Of a stretch of 34,673 nucleotides of DNA, positions 6,283-15,262 are shown piece by piece. How positions within the stretch are numbered: position 1 is the first letter of the stretch; every line of letters begins with the position of its first letter. The translations under genes were made by a program, and so were the position numbers. This DNA comes from Rubrivivax sp. (GTDB taxonomy: Bacteria > Pseudomonadota > Gammaproteobacteria > Burkholderiales > Burkholderiaceae_C): NCBI GenBank assembly GCA_027485165.1, contig JAIXRN010000091.1, forward strand, positions 1 to 34,673. The letters are read 5' to 3'. Below the pieces are notes generated by a model. That model ran no database searches. It saw only the letters and a list, made by a program, of their open reading frames with translations, and had not been told where the DNA came from.

Positions 6283-7488
6283 TCAGCCCATGCGCAACGG
6301 GCCGTTGTAGCCCGTCATTTCCAGATAGCCCAGGCCGATGCGGCGGCCGCCGGCGTCCAGCAGTTCGCTCAGGCCTTCCCAGTACACCGACCCCGTGCTG
6401 CCGCGGCTGTCCAGTTCCTGCGCGTCGGCCAGCGCGCGCACCTCGAAAATGCCAGCCGGCGTGCGCAGGCGCCATTCCACCGGGTAGCTGGCGGCAGTGG
6501 CCGGGCTGCGCCACAGCCGGCCCGGCTGCCACTGCACCCCTTCCGGCGGGAAGCTGCGGCTGGCGGCACCCGGCGGGCGGAAGCTGCCACCGGCCCAGAG
6601 CGCGCTGCCGTCTTTGCGCCGCAGCACGAAGGCCGTCAGCGCACTGCCGTCGAACAGGTTCATGCCCACCCAGTCCCAGCCCACGGCTTCGGGGTGCAGG
6701 ATTTCGTCGCTCCACTCGTGGTCCAGCCAGGCGCGGCCGGTGCCGCGGCGCGGGTCGCGGCCCAGCGTCAGCTGGCCGCTGGCAGCCAGCTGCGGCAGGC
6801 TGTAGTAGTGGCTGGCCTGCGTTTCCTGGGGCCCCTTGCGCGAAAAGCCCGCGTCGCCCTGCAGCAGCGGCGGCTGGACCACGTTCAGGTCCAGCGCGAT
6901 GCCGAAGTCGGCTGCGGGCAGCACGGCGCGCCAGCGGCTTTGCGGCAGGGCGCCCGTGCGGCGGAAGGACCAGTCGCCGATGTGCACGTCGCCATCGGCC
7001 AGCGCGGCGCGGCCGGTGGCGGCGTCGGGCGCTTCGGACCATCGCAGCAGGCGCTGGTCGTGCAGATGTCGGCCGCCCGCCAGGTCGGTGACGGCGGCGT
7101 GGGCGAACAGCAGCTGGCGCGGCGCGAAGCGCCCGGGCAGGGCGCTGGCCAGGCCAGTACGGCTGCGGAAGAAGGTGACCTGGAAGCCTAGCAGGCCGGT
7201 GTCGTCCAGCACGGCCGGGGCCGGGGTGCTGCCGGGCTGCAGCCAGCCCGTGGCGTACCACCACTCAGTGCGTACGCCGGGGTGGGCGCCGTGGTCGCGC
7301 GGGAAGCTGATGGCGCGGCCGCGGCGCACCGGGTCGGCCAGGCCTTCGCCCGCCTGCGGGGGGCCCGCGGCCGGGGTGCTGCTGCCGTCGGGCTGCGCCG
7401 ATGCCGCTCTAGCGCCACCCGCCCAGGCCAGGCCCAGGCCGGCCCGCCTGGCCAGCTGCCGCAGCCAACGTCGGCGTTGCGGGTTCAC
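6283..7488 (-). CDS. CrtC/AttH-like secreted lipocalin-domain protein
   Basis: This 401-aa protein belongs to the family that includes carotenoid 1,2-hydratase (CrtC) and AttH. The N-terminus has a Tat-like signal (RRRWLRQLARRAG, hydrophobic stretch, ARAASAQ). The mature part carries the hallmark FPRDHGAHPGVRTEWWYATG, then DHEWSDEIL and GWDWVGMNLFDGSAL, giving two lipocalin-like barrels. AttH proteins usually accompany a LolD/FtsX-type ABC transporter; such a pair is at 12743-15915 on the same strand, but four genes intervene. No carotenoid genes are present, so an envelope role with the transporter is more likely than carotenoid hydration; this is inference. The start is a GTG at 7488 overlapping the stop of a 20-codon upstream frame (7485-7547). 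Confidence 0.85.
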   Translation of the reverse strand: MNPQRRRWLRQLARRAGLGLAWAGGARAASAQPDGSSTPAAGPPQAGEGLADPVRRGRAISFPRDHGAHPGVRTEWWYATGWLQPGSTPAPAVLDDTGLLGFQVTFFRSRTGLASALPGRFAPRQLLFAHAAVTDLAGGRHLHDQRLLRWSEAPDAATGRAALADGDVHIGDWSFRRTGALPQSRWRAVLPAADFGIALDLNVVQPPLLQGDAGFSRKGPQETQASHYYSLPQLAASGQLTLGRDPRRGTGRAWLDHEWSDEILHPEAVGWDWVGMNLFDGSALTAFVLRRKDGSALWAGGSFRPPGAASRSFPPEGVQWQPGRLWRSPATAASYPVEWRLRTPAGIFEVRALADAQELDSRGSTGSVYWEGLSELLDAGGRRIGLGYLEMTGYNGPLRMG

Positions 7489-7727
7489 TGGAGTCGCTGA
7501 CCGCAGCCTTCGGCAGGGACGTGGGCGGTCTCGTTGATGGATTTCATGGCTCGTTTCTGGAAGCTCAGCCGGACTGCCCGGGCACGCAACGACCCCGTAC
7601 CCGGAACCGCTTCGGCGAAGTGTCTCCCAGTTGATCGGCGCCCGCCGGGGCGTTGGCCAGTACCCGCGCGTCGCGACGCGTTCCCGTGCGCCCGACCAGC
7701 GCTGGAACCGCGCCCGCTGGATGCGCG

Positions 7728-8525
7728 TCAGCCCGCCGCGGCCAGGCCCGCGCCGAGCAGCCCCAGCGTGAACAGCACCCAGTCATTGATGATGTGCGCG
7801 CCGGTGGACACCCAGACATTCTTCGTCAGGATGTAAGCCAGCGTCAGCACCATGCGCGCGCTGCCAATGACGGCGATGCACTGCACCCAGTTCCAGTCGT
7901 AGGTGGGCAGGTGGATGAGCCCGAACAGCAGCGACGACAGCATCCAGGCGCAAATGACGGCGCCCCGGCGCCCGACGCCGAAGCCGGCCGTCAGCAGCGT
8001 CAGCAGGGCCAGGAAGGGCAGCAGCGTGACCAGTTCTTCGCCCAGCAGCTGCGGCAGCGTCTTGGCGAAAAAGATCACGCGCTCGGCCGTGCCCATAGCC
8101 GCCAGGCCGCTGGTGGCCGCGTTGGGCGACACGTCGGCCAGGGCGCTGACCAGCGCGCCCACGGCCATGCTGACGACGAGGTTCAGAAAGGCAAAGCCCA
8201 GCATCAGCCGCAGTTCGCGCCCGCCCACCTTGCCGAAGAGGGCCTTCCAGTGCCCGGGCGCCACGTAGGCCAGCGCGGCCAGCGGGATGGCGACGAACAG
8301 GATCGCCGGGACCATCGGCCCTGCCAGGCCCATCGGTCCGGCTGCCCAGGGCAGGGGCCAGATCAGCGCGGCAAAGCCGGCGACCACCGCGGCGATGACG
8401 AAGAGCCACTGCACGGCCGACAGCCGCACTGGCGCGCCACCGTAGAAGGGAAAGTCGCTCTTCGGGTCTTCCAGCCGCCCCAGCCGTTGTGCCGGCGTCA
8501 GCGGGTGTGGGGTGTGCACGGTCAA
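7728..8525 (-). CDS. CPBP-family intramembrane glutamic protease-like protein
   Basis: This 265-aa protein has about seven to eight hydrophobic segments. The CPBP/Abi motifs are visible: a glutamate pair at 163-164 (LLGEELVTLLPF), FGLIH with His205, and HIIND with His244 and Asp248. These form the presumed metal-free glutamate protease site, as in Rce1. The arginine often found four residues after the glutamate pair (EExxxR) is absent. Substrates are unknown; relatives act in bacteriocin immunity or membrane-protein processing. It follows the ClpP-fold gene in the same direction with only a few bases of overlap or spacing, suggesting co-transcription with the M13 peptidase. Confidence 0.83.
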   Translation of the reverse strand: MTVHTPHPLTPAQRLGRLEDPKSDFPFYGGAPVRLSAVQWLFVIAAVVAGFAALIWPLPWAAGPMGLAGPMVPAILFVAIPLAALAYVAPGHWKALFGKVGGRELRLMLGFAFLNLVVSMAVGALVSALADVSPNAATSGLAAMGTAERVIFFAKTLPQLLGEELVTLLPFLALLTLLTAGFGVGRRGAVICAWMLSSLLFGLIHLPTYDWNWVQCIAVIGSARMVLTLAYILTKNVWVSTGAHIINDWVLFTLGLLGAGLAAAG

Positions 8526-9391
8526 GGTCGGGTGTCCTTCCGGGTGGGCGGGGCGCTGCGCTTCAGCAGCCCCAGGCAGTCGTCGGCGCCCAGGGGCACC
8601 AGGTAGTGGCGAAAGCGCGCGGAATCGCGTTCATAGCGGCCCTCGCCCAGGTAGACGGTGTGGTGCAGCCCCAGGCGCGCCATGTCGGCCAGCGAGAAGC
8701 CCCAGCCGATCTGCCCGGTATAGCCCGGCCGCTTTTCCAGGACATCCCCCACTGCACACACGGCGAAGGCGTCGTTCAGACCCATGCTGACGTAGAAATC
8801 GGCTTCGTCCTTCTGGGTCTGGGCGATCGAGGCCAGGGCCTCCTGGACGAAGGCCGCGCGCGCGCCGGGCGCCACGTCGGCCGGCGGAACCTTGGCCAGC
8901 TGCTCGGCCACGCTGACGCCCGTGCGCGCGGCCAGCACGTCGAACTGCCGTTCGTTGCCGTGCCAGCCCACGAAGGCGTCGGCCCGGATCACGCGCGCGC
9001 GGCCGGCGGGGAAGATGTAGTCGGCGCAGGACGAGAAGCAGATGACGTCGACCTCGACCACCAGGGCCCGGTCCCGCACCCAGCGGCCGATGTGGCGACC
9101 CTCGACCGTGTCGCCCCCGCCTGAACTGATGACCAGCCGCGTGAGCGGGCCTCGGCCAATGCCGGCCACCGCAGCGTCGAAAGCCGCGGAACTGGCCTTT
9201 GACAGGTTGCCGGTGTAGTAGACGGTGTCGCCCTGCACACGCACCGTGGCCGGTTCGGCCCGGGCGCGCTCGATGTCCGGCGGACGCGGCTGCGGCGCGG
9301 GTTGGGCCAGCGCTGTCGTGGCCAGCCCCAGCAGGCCAGCCGCCCACCCAACTGCGGCCGCCCTGCGCAGCATCGGCAGGCGCAAACGCAT
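8522..9391 (-). CDS. Secreted ClpP/crotonase-fold protein (COG3904-like), putative periplasmic serine protease
   Basis: This is a 289-aa protein with a Sec signal (LPMLRRAAAVGWAAGLLGLA, cleavage near ALAQ). The mature domain reads like a ClpP/SppA-type fold: LVISSGGGDTVEGRHIGRW (oxyanion loop), VICFSSCADYIFPAG with serines 120-121 next to a Cys118/Cys122 pair, and FVGWHGN with His144. These could be the nucleophile, a disulfide, and the catalytic histidine. No experimentally defined function is known to me for this family. The ATG at 9391 overlaps the M13 peptidase stop by one base (TGATG), so the two are probably translated together. An internal ATG at 9373 is an alternative start. Confidence 0.78.
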   Translation of the reverse strand: MRLRLPMLRRAAAVGWAAGLLGLATTALAQPAPQPRPPDIERARAEPATVRVQGDTVYYTGNLSKASSAAFDAAVAGIGRGPLTRLVISSGGGDTVEGRHIGRWVRDRALVVEVDVICFSSCADYIFPAGRARVIRADAFVGWHGNERQFDVLAARTGVSVAEQLAKVPPADVAPGARAAFVQEALASIAQTQKDEADFYVSMGLNDAFAVCAVGDVLEKRPGYTGQIGWGFSLADMARLGLHHTVYLGEGRYERDSARFRHYLVPLGADDCLGLLKRSAPPTRKDTRP

Positions 9392-11442
9392 CACCAGATC
9401 ACGACGCGCTGCTTCGGGTCGCGCCACATCGGGTCCCCCGGCTGGGTGCCGAAGGCCTGATGGAATGCTTCCAGGTGCAGCAGCGGCGCCACGGCGCGCA
9501 CCGACGCGATGGCGTGCACGTCCACCGACACCAGGAAGCGCAATCGTTCCGAACGGGCCTTGAAGGCCCACATTTGCGTCCAGGCCACGAAGCAGCGCTG
9601 GTCTGCGCTCAGCCCGTCCACCACCGGCAGTGGGTTCTTCGCCTGGGCGCGCTGCAGCGCCGCGTGGGCCAGGGTGATGCCCCCCAGGTCGGCGGTGTTT
9701 TCGGTCACGGTCATCGCGCCGTTGTGCATCAGGCCGGGCAGGATCTCGTAGCGGCTGTACTGGTCGACCAACACGCCCGTGCGTTCCTGGAAGCGGCGGT
9801 CGGCCTGCAGCGACCACCAGTTGCGCAGGTTGCCCTTCGGGTCATACTGGCGCCCGAGGCTATCGAAGCCGTGCGTGATCTCGTGGCCGATCACCGCGCC
9901 GATGGCGCAGTAGTTGGCCGCCAGGTCGGCCCCTGGCTTGTAGAACGGCGGCTGCAGGATGGCCGCCGTGATGTCGATGGTGTTGGTGGTGAAGTTGTAG
10001 GCCGAGTTGACCGAGATCGGCGTGGTCTTGGTGGCCACCGCGAAGCGGTTGTCCAGCACGGGCTTGCCGACCCGGGTGGCGTCGCGCCGGAAGGCGAAAC
10101 GTGCGGCGCGCTGCACGTTGCCGAAGTGGTCGTCGGGCCGGATGTCCAGCGCGTTGAAGTCCACCCAGCGTTCGGGGTAGCCCACCTGGATGTCCATCTG
10201 GCGCAGCTTTTCCAGCGCCGCGTCGCGCGTGGCCACATCCAGCCAGCTGTTGCTGCGCAGGCGGCTGGCGAATTCATCCCGGATGTGGCCCACCATCTCG
10301 GCAATCTCGCGCCGCGTCGAATCCGGGAAATGGGTTTGTACGTACAGCTGCGACAAGGGGTGGTACAGCAGGGCGCCGATCTGCTGGGTGAGCACGCGTT
10401 CGCGCGGCGGGGGCTCCTTCAGCCCACGGCGCAGGCGCGCGAACTCTTCGTCCAGCAAGCTGTACGGTCGCCCCAGGGCCGAAGCACGGCTGGCCAGCAC
10501 CGTCCAGCGCAGCAGCAGCTTCACGTCTTTCGCCGGCTGTTCGGCCAGTAGCCGCTGCAGCGCCTTCATGGCGTTGATGTCCAACACCTGTACGCGCGCC
10601 GGCGGGGCGATGCCGACCGCCTGAAGGAAGGCGCGCAAGTCCAGTGCCGGCACCAAAGCCTGAGCTTGCGCCAGCGTCATCATGTTGTAAATGTTCGCCG
10701 GGTCGCGCATCCGCAGCGGCGTCATCATGGCCACGGCCATGCGGGCTTCCAGCGCCAGGATGCGGGCCGCGTGGCGGTTGGCGTCGTCGACCGAATCGCC
10801 GCTGCCGTTCAGCATCGACACCATGTACTGGCGGTAGATATCTCGCAGTCGCTGGGACTCGGGCTTGGTGTATTCGTCCTGTTCCAGCATCTGCCCGCCG
10901 GGGACCAGCACCAGCACGGTGCTGCTGCTGTCCCTGGCGTCGGGCATCGCCACGGCGTTGAGCAGGGGCGACGTGCCATAGGCGTCTTGCAGCTGGCCGG
11001 CCAGCCGGCCCCAATCGACCGGGGTGCCGCGGGCCGCGGCCACGCGCTGCAGGTCGGCGGCCAGTGGCTTCAGACCTTGAGCGTCGCGGCGCGTGTCGTC
11101 CAGCGCTGCCTTGTAGAAGTCGCCCACCTGCTGCTGCGGGCTGCCCTTTGGGGCGCCCGTGGCTGAAGCCGCTTGCTGGATGAGCGCCAGCAGCTGCCCG
11201 TCCAGCTGGTGCGCCAGCAGCGTGAAGCCACCCACGTCGGATTCGCTGGGCGCGATCTCGGTCTTCTTCAGCCAGTTGCCAGCGGCGTAGCGATAGAAGT
11301 CTTGCCGCGGGTCGACCGTGCGGTCCATGTTCTGCGGCGCATAACCCAGCGAAGGCACATCCGCCGGCTGGGTGCCCGACCAGGCCGGCGGCGCCAGTGC
11401 GCCCAGGACACACAACGCAAGGGTCAAGGGAAGTCGTCTCAT
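9391..11442 (-). CDS. M13-family (neprilysin/PepO-like) zinc metallopeptidase, secreted
   Basis: This 683-aa protein has a Sec signal (RLPLTLALCVLGALAPPAWS). Zinc ligands and the catalytic base are intact: HEITH at 520-524 and ENTAD at 581-585. It should cleave short peptides in the periplasm. Before the zinc site, the substrate-backbone motif NAYY of M13 enzymes reads NSAY (VNSAYNFTTN). The C-terminus ends QRVVIW, lacking the cysteine commonly seen in the CxxW ending. Length is normal for the family. It is followed with one-base overlap by the ClpP-fold gene, giving a pair of putative periplasmic proteases. Upstream, 194 bp separate it from the AraC gene. Confidence 0.93.
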   Translation of the reverse strand: MRRLPLTLALCVLGALAPPAWSGTQPADVPSLGYAPQNMDRTVDPRQDFYRYAAGNWLKKTEIAPSESDVGGFTLLAHQLDGQLLALIQQAASATGAPKGSPQQQVGDFYKAALDDTRRDAQGLKPLAADLQRVAAARGTPVDWGRLAGQLQDAYGTSPLLNAVAMPDARDSSSTVLVLVPGGQMLEQDEYTKPESQRLRDIYRQYMVSMLNGSGDSVDDANRHAARILALEARMAVAMMTPLRMRDPANIYNMMTLAQAQALVPALDLRAFLQAVGIAPPARVQVLDINAMKALQRLLAEQPAKDVKLLLRWTVLASRASALGRPYSLLDEEFARLRRGLKEPPPRERVLTQQIGALLYHPLSQLYVQTHFPDSTRREIAEMVGHIRDEFASRLRSNSWLDVATRDAALEKLRQMDIQVGYPERWVDFNALDIRPDDHFGNVQRAARFAFRRDATRVGKPVLDNRFAVATKTTPISVNSAYNFTTNTIDITAAILQPPFYKPGADLAANYCAIGAVIGHEITHGFDSLGRQYDPKGNLRNWWSLQADRRFQERTGVLVDQYSRYEILPGLMHNGAMTVTENTADLGGITLAHAALQRAQAKNPLPVVDGLSADQRCFVAWTQMWAFKARSERLRFLVSVDVHAIASVRAVAPLLHLEAFHQAFGTQPGDPMWRDPKQRVVIW

Positions 11443-11596
11443 GGTGCTTGGCTTGTGATATTCCAGGGCTTGCAGCTACCAGTCCCGGGGTTTCCGGACG
11501 CAGGCCCGCTGGCCATCAGTGACCGAGCCGGCCGCCTACGCTAGGGCGGCGCCCTGGCCATGGCTATCCATCTTCCGAACGAGAGCTGGCCGACCC

Positions 11597-11621
11597 GCTG
11601 CGCGCAAGGCCTGTGCGCAGC
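11597..11621 (-). terminator. Hairpin downstream of the AraC-family gene
   Basis: GCTGCGC and GCGCAGC are perfect 7-bp inverted copies around an 11-base loop, 15 bp after the AraC stop. No U-tract follows, so it is at best a weak or factor-assisted terminator or a 3' stabiliser. The rest of 11443-11636 shows nothing recognisable. Confidence 0.35.
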
Positions 11622-11636
11622 GCGCGCGTCACGGGA

Positions 11637-12608
11637 TCAGGCCCTGGCGGCCACCAGGGTCTGCGAAGGCGATTCGCCGATGGCCTGGCGGTAGGACACC
11701 GAAAACCGCCCCAGGTGTGAAAAGCCGAAGCGGAAGGCGGCTTCGGTGACCGTGGCATCGGGCCGGCCCTGGGCCAGCCACTGGTGTGCGGCCAGCAGCC
11801 GGCGTTCGGTGACGAAGCGCATGGGCGAAATCCCGCGGCGGTAGAAAAAGGACTTCTGCAGGCAGCGTTCGCCCACGCCAGCCAACTGGCACAGGGTGCC
11901 CATGGTGATGGGCTCGTGCAGGTGCGCTTCGATCCAGGCTTCCAGGTCGCGCGCCCGGGCCAGCGCCAGTTCACCCGGCGGCCGGGCGACGGCGTCGCGC
12001 AGCGCCAGGTCGGCGATGCGTTCCACCAACCGGCCTTCGGCGCTGGCCCGCTGCCGGCCATCGCGGCTGGGTTCGGTGGCAAGCACCAGTTCAGCGGCCG
12101 CGGCTTCCAGGTGCAGGTGCTGTGCTGCGGCCACTTCCAGCAAGGCCAGGCGCCCCAGGTTGCGCTGCACTTCATTAGGCTGGCGCGCCTGCAATTCGGC
12201 CGTCAGGGCCTGGGCATCGACTTCCACGGCAAACAGGCTGCCTGGCGGGCTGATGCGCGTGAAAGCCCAGCCCGGCGGAATCAGCGCTGCGGTGCTCGGT
12301 TCAGTGCGGGCGGAATGCCGCAGCCCGGTGCGCAGCACCGTGCCTGGGGGCAGGGCCAGGTACAGCGCCCAGCCATGCACGTGCCCGCGCACCACCTGCG
12401 CCACTGCCGACGCCGACGCGCCCAGGTTCGTGCGCGACGCTGCCACCTGGTACATGGCATACCCCATGGGCTGGTCGACGCGCGCCACGCGCGCATGCGG
12501 CCCATCGTGGTTGCCGATGAAGGCCCGCACGGCGCCCAAGTCGTCGGACCGGAACTGGCGCGCCCAATGTGGTGCCGCGGTGGCGTGGAGGCTGAAATCC
12601 GTGGGCAT
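11637..12608 (-). CDS. AraC-family transcriptional regulator
   Basis: This is a 323-aa protein, counted from the ATG at 12608 (MPTDFSLHATAAPHW), which has an AAAGG ribosome site about ten bases upstream. The frame stays open further upstream, but that part is Arg-rich and non-conserved. The N-terminal two-thirds resemble the cupin-like sensing region of OruR/AraC-binding-2 type regulators. The C-terminal hundred residues contain the double helix-turn-helix: HEPITMGTLCQLAGVGERCLQ, then VTEAAFRFGFSHLGRFSVSY, the typical AraC recognition helix and signature. Targets are unknown; neighbours are the M13 peptidase operon downstream and the ABC permease upstream, all in the same direction. Confidence 0.9.
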   Translation of the reverse strand: MPTDFSLHATAAPHWARQFRSDDLGAVRAFIGNHDGPHARVARVDQPMGYAMYQVAASRTNLGASASAVAQVVRGHVHGWALYLALPPGTVLRTGLRHSARTEPSTAALIPPGWAFTRISPPGSLFAVEVDAQALTAELQARQPNEVQRNLGRLALLEVAAAQHLHLEAAAAELVLATEPSRDGRQRASAEGRLVERIADLALRDAVARPPGELALARARDLEAWIEAHLHEPITMGTLCQLAGVGERCLQKSFFYRRGISPMRFVTERRLLAAHQWLAQGRPDATVTEAAFRFGFSHLGRFSVSYRQAIGESPSQTLVAARA

Positions 12609-12742
12609 GAACCAAGAACCTTTCGCGTGCTTTGGCTGGGGCGCCGCTTCCCCCGTGATGGAAGGGGAAGCATGACGGACGTGCCGAACCCAAGCTCGGG
12701 CCATACAGGGCTTGCGCTTCGGTTTTGCGGGGCCGTGGCGCG

Positions 12743-15262
12743 CTACCAATCTTCCTTTACAGACAGCACCGCAGAACGGCCCGCGGCCCGCCGTGCGCTG
12801 AAGGCCGCCGTGGCCACGCCGGCCAGCCACACGGCCGCGCACAGCGCCACCAGGCGGCCCCAGGGCAGCACCAGGGGCATGGTCCAGTTGAAACTTTGCG
12901 GGTTCACCACGAACACCAGCACCAGGCTGACCGCCAGGCCCAGCAGGGCGCCCACCAGCACGCCCGCGGCCACCCAGGCGGCGCCTTCACCGGCCACCAC
13001 GCCCACCACCTGCGCGCGGGTCAGCCCCAGGTGGGCCAGCAGGCCGAATTCCTTGCGCCGTGCCAGCACCTGGGCGGACAGGCTGGCCGCCACGCCCACC
13101 AGCCCGATGCCGATGGCCACCGCCTGCAGGTAGTAGGTGACGGCGAAGCTGCGGTCGAAGATGCGCAGGCTCAGGCTGCGCAGCTCGGCGCTGGCGGCGA
13201 ATTCCAGCATCGTCGGGTCGGGCAGCAGGGCGCGCAGGCCGTCCTGCACGGCTGCCGGGCTGGCGCCTGGCGCCAGCCACAGGGCCAGGTCGTTGATGCG
13301 CTGGTCGCCGGTCAGGCGCTGGTAGTCGGCGTCGGCCAGCACCACGGCACCGAACTGGCGCGCGAAATCCCGCCACACGCCCAGCACGCGGGCCGGCACT
13401 GGCGGGCTGGCCAGCGGCAGCAGCAGCAGCGTGCCCGGGCGCGCTTCGTACAGGCTGACCATGGCTTCGCTCACGTACACGCCCAGTTCACCGGGCGCGG
13501 CAGGCTGGGGTGGGTCGACCCAGGGCAGGGTGTCCTGCAGTTCGGCGCCGCTGGGCAAGGGGCGGGAAATCAGGCTCACGGTCGGGCGGTCGGGCGCGAA
13601 CTGCAGCGCCCGCGTGCGCGCCGCCTGCACGCGCGCCACGCCCGGCAGGGCCGCGGCGCGGGTGGCGAAGTCGGGCGGCAGCCAGGCCTGTTCGCCTGCG
13701 CTGCTGCTGCCGGCGCTACGGGCGTACAGGTCGGCAGGCAGCACGCTGTCCAGCCAGCTGGTGACGCCGGTGCGAAAGCTGGCCACCATGATCGTCAGCG
13801 CCACGCTCAGCGCCAGGCTGGCGACCACGCCGGCCACCGCCGCGGTGGCGGTGGCGCGCTGGAAGCGTGCGCGCTGCAGCGCCAGCAGCGGCAGCGCGCC
13901 GCGCGGTAGCGGCAGCAGGGCTAGCACGGCATGCACGACAAAGGGCACTAAGGCCACCCCGCCCAGCAGCAGCGCGGCCACGCCCACATAGGCCGCCAGC
14001 GGCAGCCCGCCGATGGGTGGCGCGAAGGCGGCAGCCGTGCCGGCGACCATCAGCGCCAGGCCCGGCCAGGCCGGGGGCATGCGCGTGTCGGTGCTGCCCA
14101 GGCCCTTCAGTGCCTGCGCCGGGGCGATGCGTTCGGCCTGCAATGCCGGCCACCAGCCGCCCAGCACGGCCGACAGCACTCCCAGCAGCAGGAACACCAG
14201 CGCAGGCATGAGCCCCCATTGCAGGCTGGGGGTGATGCCAGGGAAGTAGCCGCCACCCAGGTCGCCGGCCATGAAGCGCAGCGCACCAAAGGCCATGCCC
14301 GCGCCCAGCGCCAGGCCCAGCAGGCTGCCGGCCAGGCCCACGGCCGTGCATTCGGCCAGCACCAGGCCGCGGCGCTGGCGCGCCGTCATGCCCAGCACGC
14401 CCAGCAAGGCCAGCCCGGGTGTGCGCTGCGCCACCGACAGCGCGACGACCGAAAACACCAGGAATGCGCCCACGAACAGCGCCACCAGGGCCAGCACCGT
14501 CAGGTTCACGCGGTAGGCGCGGCTGAGGTTGGACACGCGCTGCTGCGCAGCTTCGGGCGACACCGCCTGCACACCTGCCGGCAAGGCCAGCCTGGCCAGC
14601 AGGGTGGCGCGGTCAGTGCCGGGCACCAGGCGCAGGTCGATGCGCGACAGCCGGCCGGCCAGGTCGAAGCGCTGCTGCGCGCTGGCGATGTCCATCACCA
14701 CCAGCGGCGTGCCGCCGGCCGGCACCGTGCCGGCCACGCGCAGGGTCTGCCAGGCCGGGCCCGACTGCAGGGCCAGCGCGGCGCCGTCGGCCAGACCCAG
14801 CCGCGTGCGGGCCGCGGGATTGGGGAAGGCGGCGTCCGGGTCCAGGAAGGCCAGGTTGGCTTCACCCGCAGCGGCGCGCGGCAGCAGCGTCGGCGCCACC
14901 GCCGGCACGCGCAGCGCGTCGATGCCCAGCACGCGTACGGCCACGCGCTGGCCGCTTGCGCTGCGGGCGTAGGTGTCGACTTCCAGCACCGGGCTGGCCA
15001 GGGCCACGCCGGGGTCGGTGGCCACGCGTTCGAACAGTGCGTCGTCGAAGCCCGGGCGGCCGTCCAGTGCCGCCTGGGGTGCGCGCAGGCTCAGGTCGGG
15101 TTCGCCGTTGGCCGTGCGCACGGCGCTGGAAAACTCGGCCAGGGCCGACGTGTTGATCAGGTGCACCGAATAGGCCAGGGCCACACCCAGCGCCACTGCC
15201 AGCAGCGCCACGCCGTGGCGCCAGGGGTGGTGGCGCCATTCACGCAGGATCAGCAGCAGCAT
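12743..15262 (-). CDS. FtsX-type ABC transporter permease (large, two FtsX domains)
   Basis: This 839-aa inner-membrane protein has a signal-anchor helix at its start (WRHHPWRHGVALLAVALGVA), a large periplasmic region (about 40-250), and two sets of four-helix FtsX domains, as in the AttF/AttG and MacB-related permeases. Hydrophobic blocks include LTVLALVALFVGAFLVFSVV, GLMPALVFLLLGVLSAVLGG and, at the C-terminus, VVAGEGAAWVAAGVLVGALL. It would act with the ATPase encoded just upstream (one-base overlap, TGATG) to extract or move lipids or lipoproteins mechanically. The usual partner AttH-like gene is displaced to 6283. Substrate unknown. Confidence 0.9.
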   Translation of the reverse strand: MLLLILREWRHHPWRHGVALLAVALGVALAYSVHLINTSALAEFSSAVRTANGEPDLSLRAPQAALDGRPGFDDALFERVATDPGVALASPVLEVDTYARSASGQRVAVRVLGIDALRVPAVAPTLLPRAAAGEANLAFLDPDAAFPNPAARTRLGLADGAALALQSGPAWQTLRVAGTVPAGGTPLVVMDIASAQQRFDLAGRLSRIDLRLVPGTDRATLLARLALPAGVQAVSPEAAQQRVSNLSRAYRVNLTVLALVALFVGAFLVFSVVALSVAQRTPGLALLGVLGMTARQRRGLVLAECTAVGLAGSLLGLALGAGMAFGALRFMAGDLGGGYFPGITPSLQWGLMPALVFLLLGVLSAVLGGWWPALQAERIAPAQALKGLGSTDTRMPPAWPGLALMVAGTAAAFAPPIGGLPLAAYVGVAALLLGGVALVPFVVHAVLALLPLPRGALPLLALQRARFQRATATAAVAGVVASLALSVALTIMVASFRTGVTSWLDSVLPADLYARSAGSSSAGEQAWLPPDFATRAAALPGVARVQAARTRALQFAPDRPTVSLISRPLPSGAELQDTLPWVDPPQPAAPGELGVYVSEAMVSLYEARPGTLLLLPLASPPVPARVLGVWRDFARQFGAVVLADADYQRLTGDQRINDLALWLAPGASPAAVQDGLRALLPDPTMLEFAASAELRSLSLRIFDRSFAVTYYLQAVAIGIGLVGVAASLSAQVLARRKEFGLLAHLGLTRAQVVGVVAGEGAAWVAAGVLVGALLGLAVSLVLVFVVNPQSFNWTMPLVLPWGRLVALCAAVWLAGVATAAFSARRAAGRSAVLSVKEDW

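Noticed and set aside
6283..7488. Carotenoid 1,2-hydratase (crtC) call for the lipocalin
   Set aside because: No carotenoid or photosynthesis genes are nearby, and the family mostly contains AttH-type envelope proteins.
7485..7547. A 20-codon upstream frame whose stop overlaps the lipocalin GTG start
   Set aside because: Overlap suggests coupling, but the peptide has no recognisable feature and a weak ribosome site; not enough to call a leader peptide.
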